Positions 44,530 to 53,647 of a DNA stretch of 64,000 nt are shown piece after piece. The notes below the pieces were generated by a model. That model was not told the origin of the DNA. It saw nothing but the letters and a program-made list of their open reading frames with translations, and made no database searches. How positions within the stretch are numbered: the first letter of the stretch is position 1; the number at the start of each line of letters is the position of its first letter. The position numbers were made by a program, and so were the translations under genes. This stretch comes from Hyphomicrobiales bacterium (GTDB taxonomy: Bacteria > Pseudomonadota > Alphaproteobacteria > Rhizobiales > Rhizobiaceae), in contig UCEY01000024.1 of assembly GCA_900471605.1 (NCBI GenBank), forward strand, positions 26,144-90,143. Direction: 5' to 3'.

Positions 44530-46881
44530 TCAAGCCACCCGCTTCCTCGCCACCGGCAGCGGTTGATCGGGGATATGCAGCGAGACGACCGTGCCTTCGC
44601 CGACCCGGGAACGGATTTTCATCTTGCCGCCGTGCAGGCCGATCAGCGAGCGGGAGATGGCGAGGCCAAGGCCTGAGCCGCCCTTGCTCTTGGCATATTG
44701 GCTCTGCACCTGTTCGAAGGGCTGGCCGATCTTGTTGAGCGCTTCGGTCGGAATGCCGATGCCGGTATCGGCGATCGTCAGCAGCACGCCCTTTTCCAGC
44801 TTGCGCGCCCGCAGCTCGATCCTGCCGCCATGATTGGTGAATTTGACCGCATTGGAAAGAATGTTGAGCATCACCTGTTTCAGCGCGCGGCGGTCGGCCA
44901 CCATGTTGAGGCTGTCGCACAGGCGCTGATGAATGGCGATCTCCTTGTCCTGCGCGGAAATCGTCGTCAGTCGCAGGCTTTCCTCGATCAGCGGCTTCAG
45001 GTCGACCGCTTCGCACTGGATGCGCATATGGCCGGCCTCGATCTTCGACATGTCGAGAATGTCGTTGATGACGTTGAGCAGGTGCTTGCCGCTGTCGTGG
45101 ATATCCTTGGAATATTCCGAATATTTCGGCGAGCCGAGGGGGCCGAACATGCCGTTGGCGAGGATTTCCGAGAAGCCGAGGATCGCATTGAGCGGCGTCC
45201 TGAGTTCGTGCGACATGTTGGCGAGGAATTCGGACTTCGCCTTGTTGGCGGCCTCGGCCCGTTCCTTTTCCGCCTGGTAATTGGCGTTGGCGACCGAAAG
45301 CTCGGATTTCTGGCGCTCCAGCTTCTTCTGCGACGAGGAAAGGTCGCCGATCGTGGCCATCAGTCGCCGCTCGCTGTCGCGCAGCCGCTCCTGATGGCGC
45401 TTCAGAAGCGTGATGTCGGTGCCGACCGAGACGAGGCCGCCGTCGCGGGTGCGGCGCTCGTTGATCTGCAGCCAGCGTTCGTCGGCGAGCTGAACTTCCG
45501 TGGTGCGCGACAGGCCGCTGCCGTCCGGATCGGCGACGCGGCGCTCGATCACCGGGCGGGCGGCCGCGGCATTGACGGCGTGGCGCTCGGTACCCGGCAC
45601 CAGCACGCTGTCGGGCAGGCCGTAGGCCTGCTGGAAATGGGTGTTGCACATCACCAGCCGGTCGTTCTTGTCCCACAGCACGAAGGCTTCCGACGTGCAT
45701 TCGATTGCGTCGGCGAGGCGCTGGTCGGCTTCCGCATATCGCTGCGCGAGGCGGTGCTGTTCGGTGACGTCCATGGCGATGCCGATGACGTGGGTGCGTC
45801 CCTGGCTGGTCTTCACCAGCTGCGCGCGGGCGCGCATCCACACGTAGTGGCCGGCCGCATGGCGCATGCGAAACACCTGGTCGACCTGCTTGGCATTGCC
45901 GCGGCTGATGGCACGGGCGAGCGCATAGATATTGCCGTCGGTCGGATGCATCATCCGGGCCGCGTCGGTAAACGAGATGACGTTGCCGGCGGGCGGCAGG
46001 CCGAGCATCTCGTACATCGATCCTGACCAGAACAGGCGCCGGTTGGTGACGTCGAAATCCCACAGCCCGCAACGGCCGCGCGACAGGGCGGTCTCGATAC
46101 GCAGGTTGGATTCGACGAAGGTTTCGTCGGCTTCGCGAGCGCGTTTCACCTGCATGTAATAGGCGTAAAGGATGACCAGCAGGATCGCAGAAATGCCGGT
46201 GAAAAGCGTGACGTTGAGCGAGACATCGTGCCGCCAGGCCAGATTGAGGCTTTCCAGCGAATAGGCGGCCACGATCAGCGCGCCTTCGCTGCCGATCATC
46301 TCGATGGCGGCATAATGCGGGACTTCGCCGAAATAGGTTTCGATCACGCCGCTCTCGTCGCTAAACCGCCTGAGCGTCGCGGTTTCCGGCAGGACAGAGG
46401 TCAGGCGCCTGCCGATATAGCCGGCCGCCTGCTTGGTGCCGCCGAAGATACGGCCGGTTTCGTCGACGAAGAGGAAGAATGCATCGGCCTCCAGCCGTTC
46501 CTGCGGCAGGAAGGAGCCAAGGCGCTTTTCCGCGGCCGCCCGGTCGTGCGCCGTCAGCGCCGTCGCGTCGCCGGCGAAGGCGGCGCTCGCGGCAGCCGCC
46601 ATCAGCGCGGTCGATTGCCGTGCGGCATTTTCCATCCGCGTATATTCGGAAACGATGCCGAGAATGCGCGAGGCGGCGACGACTGTCAGGAACGCGATGA
46701 TGAGAAGAGGGATCGAACGCTTGAGAACGAGCTCCACGCGCGGCAGCTGCCGCGCGATCGGCTTGACGGAGAGCCGCGCCTCGTCCGGAATAGCCCGGCG
46801 CAAACTTCCAAGGCTCGGAAATTTAAGACGCAGCCGCCCCTCGGCCGCGGTTGCCCGCTGCACGTCCGACATGGTTTTCAT
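44530..46881 (-). CDS. pleC: PleC-type cell-cycle sensor histidine kinase/phosphatase
   Basis: This 783-residue kinase has a first membrane helix (RSIPLLIIAFLTVVAAS), a periplasmic sensor of about 170 residues, a second helix (LNVTLFTGISAILLVILYAYYM), two PAS domains (RMRHAAGHYVWMRARAQL and AIECTSEAFVLWDKNDRL) and a long coiled linker. The dimerisation helix carries H558 (FLANMSHELRTPLNAILGFSEILANGMFGPLGSPKYSEYSKDIHDSG), the diagnostic DivJ/PleC/PdhS sequence that recognises DivK and PleD. The position after glnE is the place of pleC in Sinorhizobium and Agrobacterium as I recall it. The start at 46881 is chosen for the AGGGACAG upstream; ATG 46893 is possible. Confidence 0.82.
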   Translation of the reverse strand: MKTMSDVQRATAAEGRLRLKFPSLGSLRRAIPDEARLSVKPIARQLPRVELVLKRSIPLLIIAFLTVVAASRILGIVSEYTRMENAARQSTALMAAAASAAFAGDATALTAHDRAAAEKRLGSFLPQERLEADAFFLFVDETGRIFGGTKQAAGYIGRRLTSVLPETATLRRFSDESGVIETYFGEVPHYAAIEMIGSEGALIVAAYSLESLNLAWRHDVSLNVTLFTGISAILLVILYAYYMQVKRAREADETFVESNLRIETALSRGRCGLWDFDVTNRRLFWSGSMYEMLGLPPAGNVISFTDAARMMHPTDGNIYALARAISRGNAKQVDQVFRMRHAAGHYVWMRARAQLVKTSQGRTHVIGIAMDVTEQHRLAQRYAEADQRLADAIECTSEAFVLWDKNDRLVMCNTHFQQAYGLPDSVLVPGTERHAVNAAAARPVIERRVADPDGSGLSRTTEVQLADERWLQINERRTRDGGLVSVGTDITLLKRHQERLRDSERRLMATIGDLSSSQKKLERQKSELSVANANYQAEKERAEAANKAKSEFLANMSHELRTPLNAILGFSEILANGMFGPLGSPKYSEYSKDIHDSGKHLLNVINDILDMSKIEAGHMRIQCEAVDLKPLIEESLRLTTISAQDKEIAIHQRLCDSLNMVADRRALKQVMLNILSNAVKFTNHGGRIELRARKLEKGVLLTIADTGIGIPTEALNKIGQPFEQVQSQYAKSKGGSGLGLAISRSLIGLHGGKMKIRSRVGEGTVVSLHIPDQPLPVARKRVA

Positions 46882-47011
46882 TCTGTCCCTCATGGTGATT
46901 CGACGCGCCGCTCGCGCGAACCTGACTCAATGAATCATTAGTGATTCTTCGTGTCCAGAGGCTTGCTAAGATTTTTTTAACGATTTGATTCAATTGCGAA
47001 CGAGGCGGGAA

Positions 47012-47341
47012 TCACCTTGGTTGCGGTTCGTCATAGGCGCCGAGCGCGATGGGGAGTGCCTGGATCACCGCGTTGCCCACTGCGGGCAAGCCGGCCAGGA
47101 TCGCGCTGATGATTTCGCCGCGCGAGGCGCCAAGGGATTTTGCATGCGCGACATGGAAGGGCAGGCCGCTTTCCATCCGCGTGGCGGCGAGGATGCCGAT
47201 ATAGACGAGTTCTTCGGTCCTGGCATCCAGTGCCGAGGCGGCCCCGAGTTTCTGCACCGCCTCAAGCCAGGCCGCCTGATGGGCGGGCGCCTCTTTTATG
47301 AACAGCTGGAATGCATTGCTGACACGGTCCATGTTGGTCAT
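47012..47341 (-). CDS. Carboxymuconolactone decarboxylase (AhpD-like) family protein
   Basis: This 109-residue helical protein has the CMD pattern ALDARTEELVYIGILAATRMESGLPFHVAHAKSLGASRGEIISAILAGLPAVGNA. The start at 47341 has GGGAGA seven bases upstream. Redox-active members carry a CxxC before the conserved histidine; here the equivalent residues are PFHVAH with no cysteine, so peroxidase activity of the AhpD type is not expected. Its role is unknown. It follows the MFS gene in the same direction but is separated from it by a terminator. Confidence 0.82.
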   Translation of the reverse strand: MTNMDRVSNAFQLFIKEAPAHQAAWLEAVQKLGAASALDARTEELVYIGILAATRMESGLPFHVAHAKSLGASRGEIISAILAGLPAVGNAVIQALPIALGAYDEPQPR

Positions 47342-47417
47342 CCGGAAATCTCCCTGCCTGAAACTGGCGGAAGAATAACACCGGCCGGCCAGGCACCCCT
47401 GACTTTGGTCAACGCCC

Positions 47418-47450
47418 AAAAGAAAGCCCGCGCCTTGGTGTGGCGCGGGC
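47418..47450 (-). terminator. Intrinsic terminator of the MFS gene
   Basis: On the minus strand GCCCGCGCC pairs with GGCGCGGGC (47450-47442 and 47434-47426), loop of seven bases, followed by TTTCTTTT. It lies 11 bp after the stop of the transporter gene at 47461. Confidence 0.8.
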
Positions 47451-47460
47451 CGCCCTGGCG

Positions 47461-48660
47461 TCAGACGGCCGGGCTTTCGACAAGGTTGGTGCGGGTGGCG
47501 GCAATCGAAATCAACGCCAGAACGATGATGACCGCGCCATAGAAATAAGCCGCCGTAGAGAGGCCGAACGCCGGAGCGGCAAGGCCGGCGATGATCGCCG
47601 GGATCGAGAAAGCGAGATAGCTCTCGACCAGGAAGGCCGCAAACAGTCCGGCTCTCTCGTGGCTTTCGGCAAGCGGCAGGACGATTTTCAGAATGTTCGA
47701 GAAGATCGATCCGAAACCGAGACCGGCCACCGCCGTTCCGAGGAAGAGAAGCCCGACGGCCTGCAGATGCACGCCCGACAGCGTGATCAGGACGCCGATC
47801 ATCAGCGCGGTCGTGCCGGTGAAAAGAACCCGCTGCGGCGCCCAGGTGCGGAAGATGAAGACCGACGCCGTGGCGCTGAGCATCAGTGTCGCGACGACCG
47901 TGCCGCCGACGAAGGGCGAGGTGATGCCGGTCGCGACGGCGACCAGCGTCGGCATCAGCGACAGGTAGAAGCCTCCGAGCGACCATCCGGCGACATTGAC
48001 CGGCGTAACCTTGAGAAGGGTGGCGCGGGCCCGCTGCGGCACGCTGATATGCGGGCGCATCGCGGCGAGCGCCCCCGGCCGTCCGGTGATGGTCTCCGGC
48101 ATGAAGGCGAGCACCACGATGCCGGCGAGTGTCACGAGAAATAGCAGCGCGTAGATGAGGTGCGTCGGTTCCGGCGCGAAGGCGACAAGCGTGCCGGCGG
48201 CGAGCGTGCCGATCATCAGGCCGAGAAAGGCGGTGACGCTATTGAGTATCGAGCCCGTGCGCTTGTCGGTATCGAGGATGGTCGCGCCGAAGGTGGGGAA
48301 AGCGATGCCGGTGGCAAAACCCTGGACGATACGGCCGATCAGCAGCGTCGTGCCGGATTCCGCCACCATGAAGACGATCAAGGCCGCGGCGTTGAAGATC
48401 AGCGCCAGCAGGATTAGCGGCCGGCGGCCGAGATAGTCCGAAAGGCCGCCGACCGTCAGAAGCGCCGCGAGCAGCGCAAACGAATAAGAGCCGAAGATCA
48501 GCGTGATCATCGCCGGCGAGAGATGGAAGAGCTCCTGGTAGAGATGGTAGAGCGGCGTCGGCGCGCTGCTTGTCGCCGAGATCAGCACTGCGCCGAGGAA
48601 GCTGTAGGCCGTCATCCGCCGCGCGGAGGGTGAAGAGGAGGCGGGGAGGATATTGCTCAT
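47461..48660 (-). CDS. MFS efflux transporter under divergent TetR control
   Basis: This 399-residue, 12-helix major facilitator protein has LSDYLGRRPLILLALIFNAAALIVFM (motif A region) and GRIVQGFATGIAFPTFGATILD (helix 4). The organisation resembles small-molecule drug exporters. It diverges from a TetR regulator with paired palindromes between them, the standard layout for inducible efflux. The start codon is followed by NILPASSSPSARRM. The substrate is unknown. Confidence 0.87.
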   Translation of the reverse strand: MSNILPASSSPSARRMTAYSFLGAVLISATSSAPTPLYHLYQELFHLSPAMITLIFGSYSFALLAALLTVGGLSDYLGRRPLILLALIFNAAALIVFMVAESGTTLLIGRIVQGFATGIAFPTFGATILDTDKRTGSILNSVTAFLGLMIGTLAAGTLVAFAPEPTHLIYALLFLVTLAGIVVLAFMPETITGRPGALAAMRPHISVPQRARATLLKVTPVNVAGWSLGGFYLSLMPTLVAVATGITSPFVGGTVVATLMLSATASVFIFRTWAPQRVLFTGTTALMIGVLITLSGVHLQAVGLLFLGTAVAGLGFGSIFSNILKIVLPLAESHERAGLFAAFLVESYLAFSIPAIIAGLAAPAFGLSTAAYFYGAVIIVLALISIAATRTNLVESPAV

Positions 48661-48672
48661 GGCATTTCACCT

Positions 48673-48739
48673 TAATGCAATTTCTTAGCGTTAGGCGCAT
48701 ATAGTTGTATTCCTGAGCTAATGCAATATCTTTGCATTA
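48673..48739. promoter_or_regulatory. Paired TetR operators between MFS and tetR
   Basis: A perfect dyad TAATGCAA-TATCT-TTGCATTA lies at 48719-48739, and a second copy TAATGCAA-TTTCT-TAGCGTTA with two mismatches in its right half lies at 48673-48693. Both have 8-5-8 geometry and their starts are 46 bp apart. They flank the start regions of the divergent genes. Confidence 0.75.
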
Positions 48740-48781
48740 AGAGATTTGATATTCCGGCGATGCGCCGGCAAGGAGAACAAA

Positions 48782-49327
48782 ATGGCCAGGGAGATGGTGC
48801 GCCAGGGCGGGCGCAGTGCCCGCATCCAGTCGGAAGTGCATCGCACGGTCCAGGATCTTCTCAAGACGATGGATCGCAGCGCGATCACGGTGCCGATGAT
48901 CGCGGAAAAGTCCGGCGTGACGCCGTCGACCATTTATCGCCGCTGGGGCGATCTTTCCGAGTTATTGGCGGATGTCGCGGTCGCCCGCATGCGGCCGATC
49001 GCCGACCCGGAAGATACCGGCGCGATGGAAAGCGACCTCGAGGCCTTCATCCTCCAATATGCCGAGGAAATGTCGTCAAAGGTCGGGCGGGCGATGCTCG
49101 CGGACGTGCTCGGCACCATGGAAGGCGCCGCCGCCGGAAAATGCTGCCAGTTCACCTACCAGCATCTGGAAACCTTGCGAGAGCGCGCCCTGGCGCGGGG
49201 CGAGGCCGGTTTCGATGTAGGAGAGTCGATCGACTTCGTCGTTGCGCCGATCGTCTACCATATCCTGTTCGGCGACCGCGAGCTGACGCCCGACTACTGC
49301 CGCTCGCTGGTCTCGCGTTTTTTTTAA
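48782..49327 (+). CDS. TetR/AcrR-family repressor
   Basis: This 181-residue protein has an N-terminal helix-turn-helix (IQSEVHRTVQDLLKTMDRSAITVPMIAEKSGVTPSTIYRRWGDLSELLADVAVARM) and a ligand domain with FILQYAEEM and LARGEAGFDVGESIDFVVAPIVYHILFG, as in the TetR C-terminal group that regulates MFS pumps. ATG 48782 follows AAGGAGAACAAA. It very likely represses itself and the divergent transporter through the paired palindromes. It ends 16 bp before the convergent HxlR gene. Confidence 0.9.
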   Translation: MAREMVRQGGRSARIQSEVHRTVQDLLKTMDRSAITVPMIAEKSGVTPSTIYRRWGDLSELLADVAVARMRPIADPEDTGAMESDLEAFILQYAEEMSSKVGRAMLADVLGTMEGAAAGKCCQFTYQHLETLRERALARGEAGFDVGESIDFVVAPIVYHILFGDRELTPDYCRSLVSRFF

Positions 49328-49342
49328 AAGTGATCCTGCCCT

Positions 49343-49792
49343 CTACACGCGGGAGGTGAGGCGGAAATCCCGGGGACCCACAAGGCGCCCATCGGCCGCC
49401 TCGACCTGCAGCGTCCTGAGCGGTGCGCCATCGACCTTGTCCACCATTTCGGCCTGTAACTCGCCCGGTTCGAAGCAGTTCTCCTCCCCCCACTGCCACA
49501 ATGCGACAAGCACGGTGTAAAGCTTTTCGCCTTTTGGCGTCAGGACGTAGCGAGGGCTCGACGGGGTATCCGCGTGGGGCTCGATGGTGAAGACCCCCTC
49601 CTGCACGAGCTTTTTCAGCCGCGCCGACAGGATGTTCTTGGCCAACCCGAGATTCTTCTGGAACTCCCCGAAACGCTGATGCCCGCGAAACGCGTCTCGA
49701 ACGATCAGAAGCGTCCACCAGTCTCCAATGATCTGGAGGCTGCGCGCAATGCCGCAATTGGCTGTTTCCAGATTGGTTTTCCTGCCCTTCAT
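49343..49792 (-). CDS. HxlR-family transcriptional regulator
   Basis: This 149-residue winged-helix protein has the HxlR pattern CGIARSLQIIGDWWTLLIVRDAFRGHQRFGEFQKNLGLAKNILSARLKKLVQEGVF followed by RYVLTPKGEKLYTVLVALWQWGEE. The conserved N-terminal cysteine (NCGIARSL), the usual redox or electrophile sensor, is present. The start at 49792 follows CTGGAGATGTC; an upstream Met at 49828 is less likely. It diverges from the gene at 49926 with paired AT-rich palindromes between. Confidence 0.92.
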   Translation of the reverse strand: MKGRKTNLETANCGIARSLQIIGDWWTLLIVRDAFRGHQRFGEFQKNLGLAKNILSARLKKLVQEGVFTIEPHADTPSSPRYVLTPKGEKLYTVLVALWQWGEENCFEPGELQAEMVDKVDGAPLRTLQVEAADGRLVGPRDFRLTSRV

Positions 49793-49832
49793 CCGACATC
49801 TCCAGAATATGGCATCAAGATCTCGCAATTAA

Positions 49833-49887
49833 GGTTGCAAATTTAAACCAACTAAGCTTCTATGTCGATAGGTTTCAAATTTAAACC
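49833..49887. promoter_or_regulatory. Paired HxlR operators
   Basis: GGTTGCAAATTTAAACC (49833-49849) and GGTTTCAAATTTAAACC (49871-49887) are two 17-bp near-palindromes differing at one base, with starts 38 bp apart. They occupy the AT-rich gap between the divergent hxlR-like gene and the gene at 49926, consistent with cooperative dimer binding and joint control. Confidence 0.75.
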
Positions 49888-49925
49888 GAAACCTTCGCTA
49901 TCTGCTGTTAAAGGAGAAAATGGAT

Positions 49926-50645
49926 ATGAGCGATTTGCTGGAACTTGCCGTTGCGGCGCATGGCGGCTGGGAACGTTGGCGACAGATCAGCAAGCTGACG
50001 GCCCGCATTTCGGTCGGAGGAACGATGTGGCACCTCAAGGGATGGCCCGGAGCGCTATCGGACGTTTCGGTTTCGATCGATCCGCATCGGCAGCATGCCG
50101 CGTTTTCGCCGTTCCTCGAAACGGGCCGGCACAGCGAGTATGAGCCCGGCCGGACGGCTATTGTCACCGACCGGGGCGAGGTTCTCGAAGAACGGGAGCA
50201 CCCGCGAAAGGCCTTCGCCGGTCACGTGATCCAGACCCCCTGGGACGCTCAGCACCTCGCTTATTTTTCGGGATATGCGATCTGGACCTATCTGACGACG
50301 CCGTTCCTGTTCGGGCTGCCCGGTTTCATTGTCGAGGAAATCGAGCCCTGGGACGAGCATGGCGAAATATGGCGACGGCTGAAGGTGATCTTCCCGCCGG
50401 ATGTCGCCAGTCATTCCACCGAACAGATCTTTTATTTCGACGCAGCCGGAATTCTGCGCCGGCATGACTACAGCGTCGAAATCATGGGTGGAACGTCGAG
50501 CGCCAACTATGCCAGCGAGCCGCAGACTTTTGGCGGGCTTGTCTTCCTCACCAAACGCCGCGTCTACGCCATCGGCGCCGACAACCGGCCCATTCTCGAG
50601 CGGGTCGCGGTCGCCATCGACATCAGCGGCATTGACATGGAATAG
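49926..50645 (+). CDS. Hypothetical protein divergent from the HxlR regulator
   Basis: This 239-residue protein has no signal peptide. It opens MSDLLELAVAAHGGWERWRQ and continues with beta-rich blocks (ISKLTARISVGGTMWHLKGW, GRTAIVTDRGEVLEEREHPRKAFAGH, YFSGYAIWTYLTTPFLF, GEIWRRLKVIFPPDVASHSTEQIFYFDAAGILRRHDY). The pattern looks like a LolA-type curved sheet, but I cannot name the family. AAGGAG lies nine bases before ATG 49926; ATG 49920 is possible. Its control by an HxlR sensor suggests it is induced by reactive electrophiles or quinones, which is inference. Confidence 0.75.
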   Translation: MSDLLELAVAAHGGWERWRQISKLTARISVGGTMWHLKGWPGALSDVSVSIDPHRQHAAFSPFLETGRHSEYEPGRTAIVTDRGEVLEEREHPRKAFAGHVIQTPWDAQHLAYFSGYAIWTYLTTPFLFGLPGFIVEEIEPWDEHGEIWRRLKVIFPPDVASHSTEQIFYFDAAGILRRHDYSVEIMGGTSSANYASEPQTFGGLVFLTKRRVYAIGADNRPILERVAVAIDISGIDME

Positions 50646-50660
50646 CCGGCATCCGCCGGC
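50645..50660. terminator. Short hairpin between convergent genes
   Basis: GCCGGC-ATCC-GCCGGC lies exactly between the stop of the hypothetical gene at 50645 and the end of pepN at 50661. There is no T-run, so its efficiency is uncertain. Confidence 0.35.
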
Positions 50661-53309
50661 TTAGCCCTTCAGCATCCGCTCGACGATGTCGCGCACGTCG
50701 GTCGAGAGCGTCGCCGCATGCTCGATGGTCGATAGGGCGGCACGTGCATGGTCGGCGCGCTGCGGCTCCAGGGAACGCCACGAGCGCATCGATGTCAGGA
50801 TGCGGGCGGCGAGCTGCGGATTGCGCGGGTCGATCGCGAGGATCTGCTCGGCCAGGAACCGGTAGCCTTCGCCATCGGCGCGGTTGAAGCCTGTCGGGTT
50901 ACCGAAGGCGAACGTGCCGATCAGCGAGCGCACCCGGTTCGGATTGGTGGCGATGAAGCGCGGGTTGTCCATCAGCGCCTTGACGCGGGCAAGCGCCCCG
51001 GCCCCCGGTATGGTCGCCTGGGTGGAGAACCATTTGTCGATGACCAGCGCGTTGCCGTCGAAGCGGGTGAGGAACGTGGCGAGCGCGTCTGCCGTTTCCG
51101 GTGCGTCGGGGAAGCGGTGGGCGAGCACGGTCAGCGCCTGCACGAGATCGGTCATGTTGCCGGCGGAGGCGAAGGCCTCGGCGGCGCGGGCAGGGGTTCC
51201 TTCCGCATAGGTCAGATAGGACAGCGCGGTGTTGCGCAGCGACCGCTTGCCGGCGCTGGCAGCATCCGGCGTGAACGCGCCCTTTACCTTCATGTCGTCG
51301 AACAGGCGTTGGAAGGTCTGCTTCCCGGCCTTGGCGATTTCCGAGAGAATGGCGTTGCGGCCCGCATGGATCGCATCCGGATCGTTGTTGCCGCCGAGTT
51401 CGCGCGCAATGTCGGCCTCGCTCGGCAGGGTCAGCGCCTGGGCGCGGAAGGCAGGCTCCAGCGCCTCGTCGCCTGCCGCTTCGAGAAGTGCGGCGACGAA
51501 GGCCGGATCGCAGGTGATCTCCTTGCCCTCGCGCGCATCGCGCGCCGCCTGCATCAGGTTCGGCAGGGCAAGATCGGTCAGCGCCTGCCAGCGGGCGAAG
51601 AGATCGGTATCGTGGCGGGCGATATGGGCGAGATCGGCCGGCGTCTGGTCGAGATGCAGGTTGATCGGCGCCGAAAAAGACCGGTTGAGCGACAGGACCG
51701 GCCGCGACGAAATGCCGGAAAATGTAAAGCTCTGCCGGCGTTCGGTCAGATGCAGCACGTCGCCGGTCACTTCGCCGCCCGCGACCTTGGTCGGCACTGC
51801 CGCCGAGCCGTTGTCGAGGATCAGCGCAAACGAGAGCGGGATATGCATCGGCTCCTTGGCGGTCTGGCCGGGGGTCGCGGGGATCATCTGCTCGAGCGAC
51901 AGCGTGAACGTGCCGCTTGCCTGGTCGTAATCGCTCGACACGGTGACGAGCGGCGTGCCGGCCTGATGATACCAGAGCGAGAACTGGGTGAGGTCGCGGC
52001 CGCTCGCATCCTCGAACGACTTGACGAAATCCTCGACCGTCGCGGCCTGGCCGTCATGGCGCTCGAAATAGAGGTCCATGCCCGCCTTGAAATCGTCGCG
52101 CCCTAGCAGCGTCGCGATCATGCGGGTGACTTCCGAACCCTTCTCATAGACGGTCGTCGTGTAGAAATTGTTGATTTCGCGGTATTTGGTCGGGCGGACC
52201 GGATGCGCGAGCGGGCCTGCGTCTTCCGGGAACTGTTCCGATTTCAGGTGCCGCACTTCGGCGATGCGCTTCACCGCGCGCGAACGCTGGTCGGCGGAAA
52301 ACTCGTGGTCGCGATAGACCGTCAGGCCTTCCTTGAGGCAGAGCTGGAACCAGTCGCGGCAGGTAATGCGGTTGCCGGTCCAGTTGTGGAAATATTCGTG
52401 GGCGATGATCGCCTCGATATTCGCGTAATCCTGGTCGGTCGCGGTTTCCGGGTCGGCCAGCACGTATTTGTCGTTGAAGACGTTGAGGCCCTTGTTCTCC
52501 ATCGCCCCCATGTTGAAGTCGGACACCGCGACGATCATGAAGATGTCGAGGTCGTATTCGCGGCCGAACCGCTCCTCGTCCCATTTCATCGAGCGCTTCA
52601 GCGCGTCCATGGCATAGGCCGCGCGGGCTTCCTTGCCGTGCTCCACATAGATCTTCAGCGTCACCTCGCGCTCGGACATGGTGACGAACGTGTCTTCGAC
52701 CACGCCGAGATCGCCGGCGACCAGCGCGAAGAGGTAGCTCGGTTTCGGATGCGGATCGAACCAGGCGGCAAACGCGCGGCCTTCATCGTAACCGGCGCCG
52801 CCGAGGAAATTGCCGTTCGACAGCATGACCGGATTGGCGGCCTTGTCGCCGATGATGGTGATCGTATAGGGCGCCAGCACGTCCGGCCGGTCGGGGAAAT
52901 AACTGATGCGGCGGAAACCTTCGGCCTCGCACTGGGTGCAGTAGACGCCGTTGGTCCGGTAGAGACCCATCAACTGGCTGTTGGCTTCCGGATTGATGAA
53001 GGTTGTGACGGTGATTTCGAAGGGAGATTCGGCCGGCAGGTCGCGGATCGTCAGCCTCTCCGGCGTCGCGTCGTATTGCGCCGCGGGCACTTCGTTCTGG
53101 TCGAGCAGCAGGCCGGACAGCGTCAGTTCGTCGCCATCCAGAACGAGCGGCGCGGACGGATCGACACCTTCGCGCCGGTGAAAGATCAGTCGTGCATCAA
53201 CCTTTGTATTGGTCGGGTCGAGCTCGAAAGTCAGATCGACGCGTTCCAGGACGAAGTCGGTGGGGCGGTAATCTGCCAGATGAACGATCTGGCCCGTATC
53301 TGTTCGCAT
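50661..53309 (-). CDS. pepN: Aminopeptidase N (M1 family zinc peptidase)
   Basis: This 882-residue enzyme removes N-terminal residues from peptides in the cytoplasm. Visible signatures are the exopeptidase motif GAMENKGLNVFND, the zinc site H304-E-Y-F-H308 in IIAHEYFHNWTGNRITCRDWFQLCLKEGLTVYRDHEFSAD, and the YTKGSEV-like VYEKGSEVTRMI. The C-terminal helical domain is complete. The length matches E. coli PepN. It is a single gene, convergent with its neighbour. Confidence 0.97.
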   Translation of the reverse strand: MRTDTGQIVHLADYRPTDFVLERVDLTFELDPTNTKVDARLIFHRREGVDPSAPLVLDGDELTLSGLLLDQNEVPAAQYDATPERLTIRDLPAESPFEITVTTFINPEANSQLMGLYRTNGVYCTQCEAEGFRRISYFPDRPDVLAPYTITIIGDKAANPVMLSNGNFLGGAGYDEGRAFAAWFDPHPKPSYLFALVAGDLGVVEDTFVTMSEREVTLKIYVEHGKEARAAYAMDALKRSMKWDEERFGREYDLDIFMIVAVSDFNMGAMENKGLNVFNDKYVLADPETATDQDYANIEAIIAHEYFHNWTGNRITCRDWFQLCLKEGLTVYRDHEFSADQRSRAVKRIAEVRHLKSEQFPEDAGPLAHPVRPTKYREINNFYTTTVYEKGSEVTRMIATLLGRDDFKAGMDLYFERHDGQAATVEDFVKSFEDASGRDLTQFSLWYHQAGTPLVTVSSDYDQASGTFTLSLEQMIPATPGQTAKEPMHIPLSFALILDNGSAAVPTKVAGGEVTGDVLHLTERRQSFTFSGISSRPVLSLNRSFSAPINLHLDQTPADLAHIARHDTDLFARWQALTDLALPNLMQAARDAREGKEITCDPAFVAALLEAAGDEALEPAFRAQALTLPSEADIARELGGNNDPDAIHAGRNAILSEIAKAGKQTFQRLFDDMKVKGAFTPDAASAGKRSLRNTALSYLTYAEGTPARAAEAFASAGNMTDLVQALTVLAHRFPDAPETADALATFLTRFDGNALVIDKWFSTQATIPGAGALARVKALMDNPRFIATNPNRVRSLIGTFAFGNPTGFNRADGEGYRFLAEQILAIDPRNPQLAARILTSMRSWRSLEPQRADHARAALSTIEHAATLSTDVRDIVERMLKG

Positions 53310-53647
53310 GTTGCTTCCTGAACCGGCTCTTCAAATTGGTATCGAGAGCCCTGCAGCACTCTCTCGATCTGGCACACACCGTCGCCGCGCGGATAATTGC
53401 ACGCAATGCTAAACGATTGTTGAAACTTTGGCTAAAATAAAACCTGATTTCATTCTGGTATATTTCGCGCAATCTTTCACGAGGTCACGGATATTGATCG
53501 ACCTATCATCAGTTTTGATCCCGCTCACGGCACTTTTCCGTTACTTTGCCCGCAAACTGAATCTTCCCCGATTTCCTCGCTCATCATCCCGTCGGTGCGG
53601 ACTGGGTTTCCGCCTGAAATTCCCTTTAAAATTCGCATGAGTTGTTG
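53310..53647. other. Gene-free stretch between pepN and the DMT transporter
   Basis: These 338 bp are relatively AT-rich and contain no convincing reading frame or hairpin. They must hold the promoters of the divergent pepN and transporter genes. The motif CTAAAATAAAACC near 53430 is AT-rich but I cannot assign it to a particular promoter. Confidence 0.5.

Noticed and set aside
47342..47986. N-terminal extension of the CMD-family frame (324 residues in total)
   Set aside because: The extension overlaps the terminator and the MFS gene antisense frame. A good ribosome site at 47341 marks the true start.
53197..53640. Small open frames around the pepN promoter (plus and minus)
   Set aside because: They have no ribosome site or conserved features and overlap the pepN start or the divergent promoter region.
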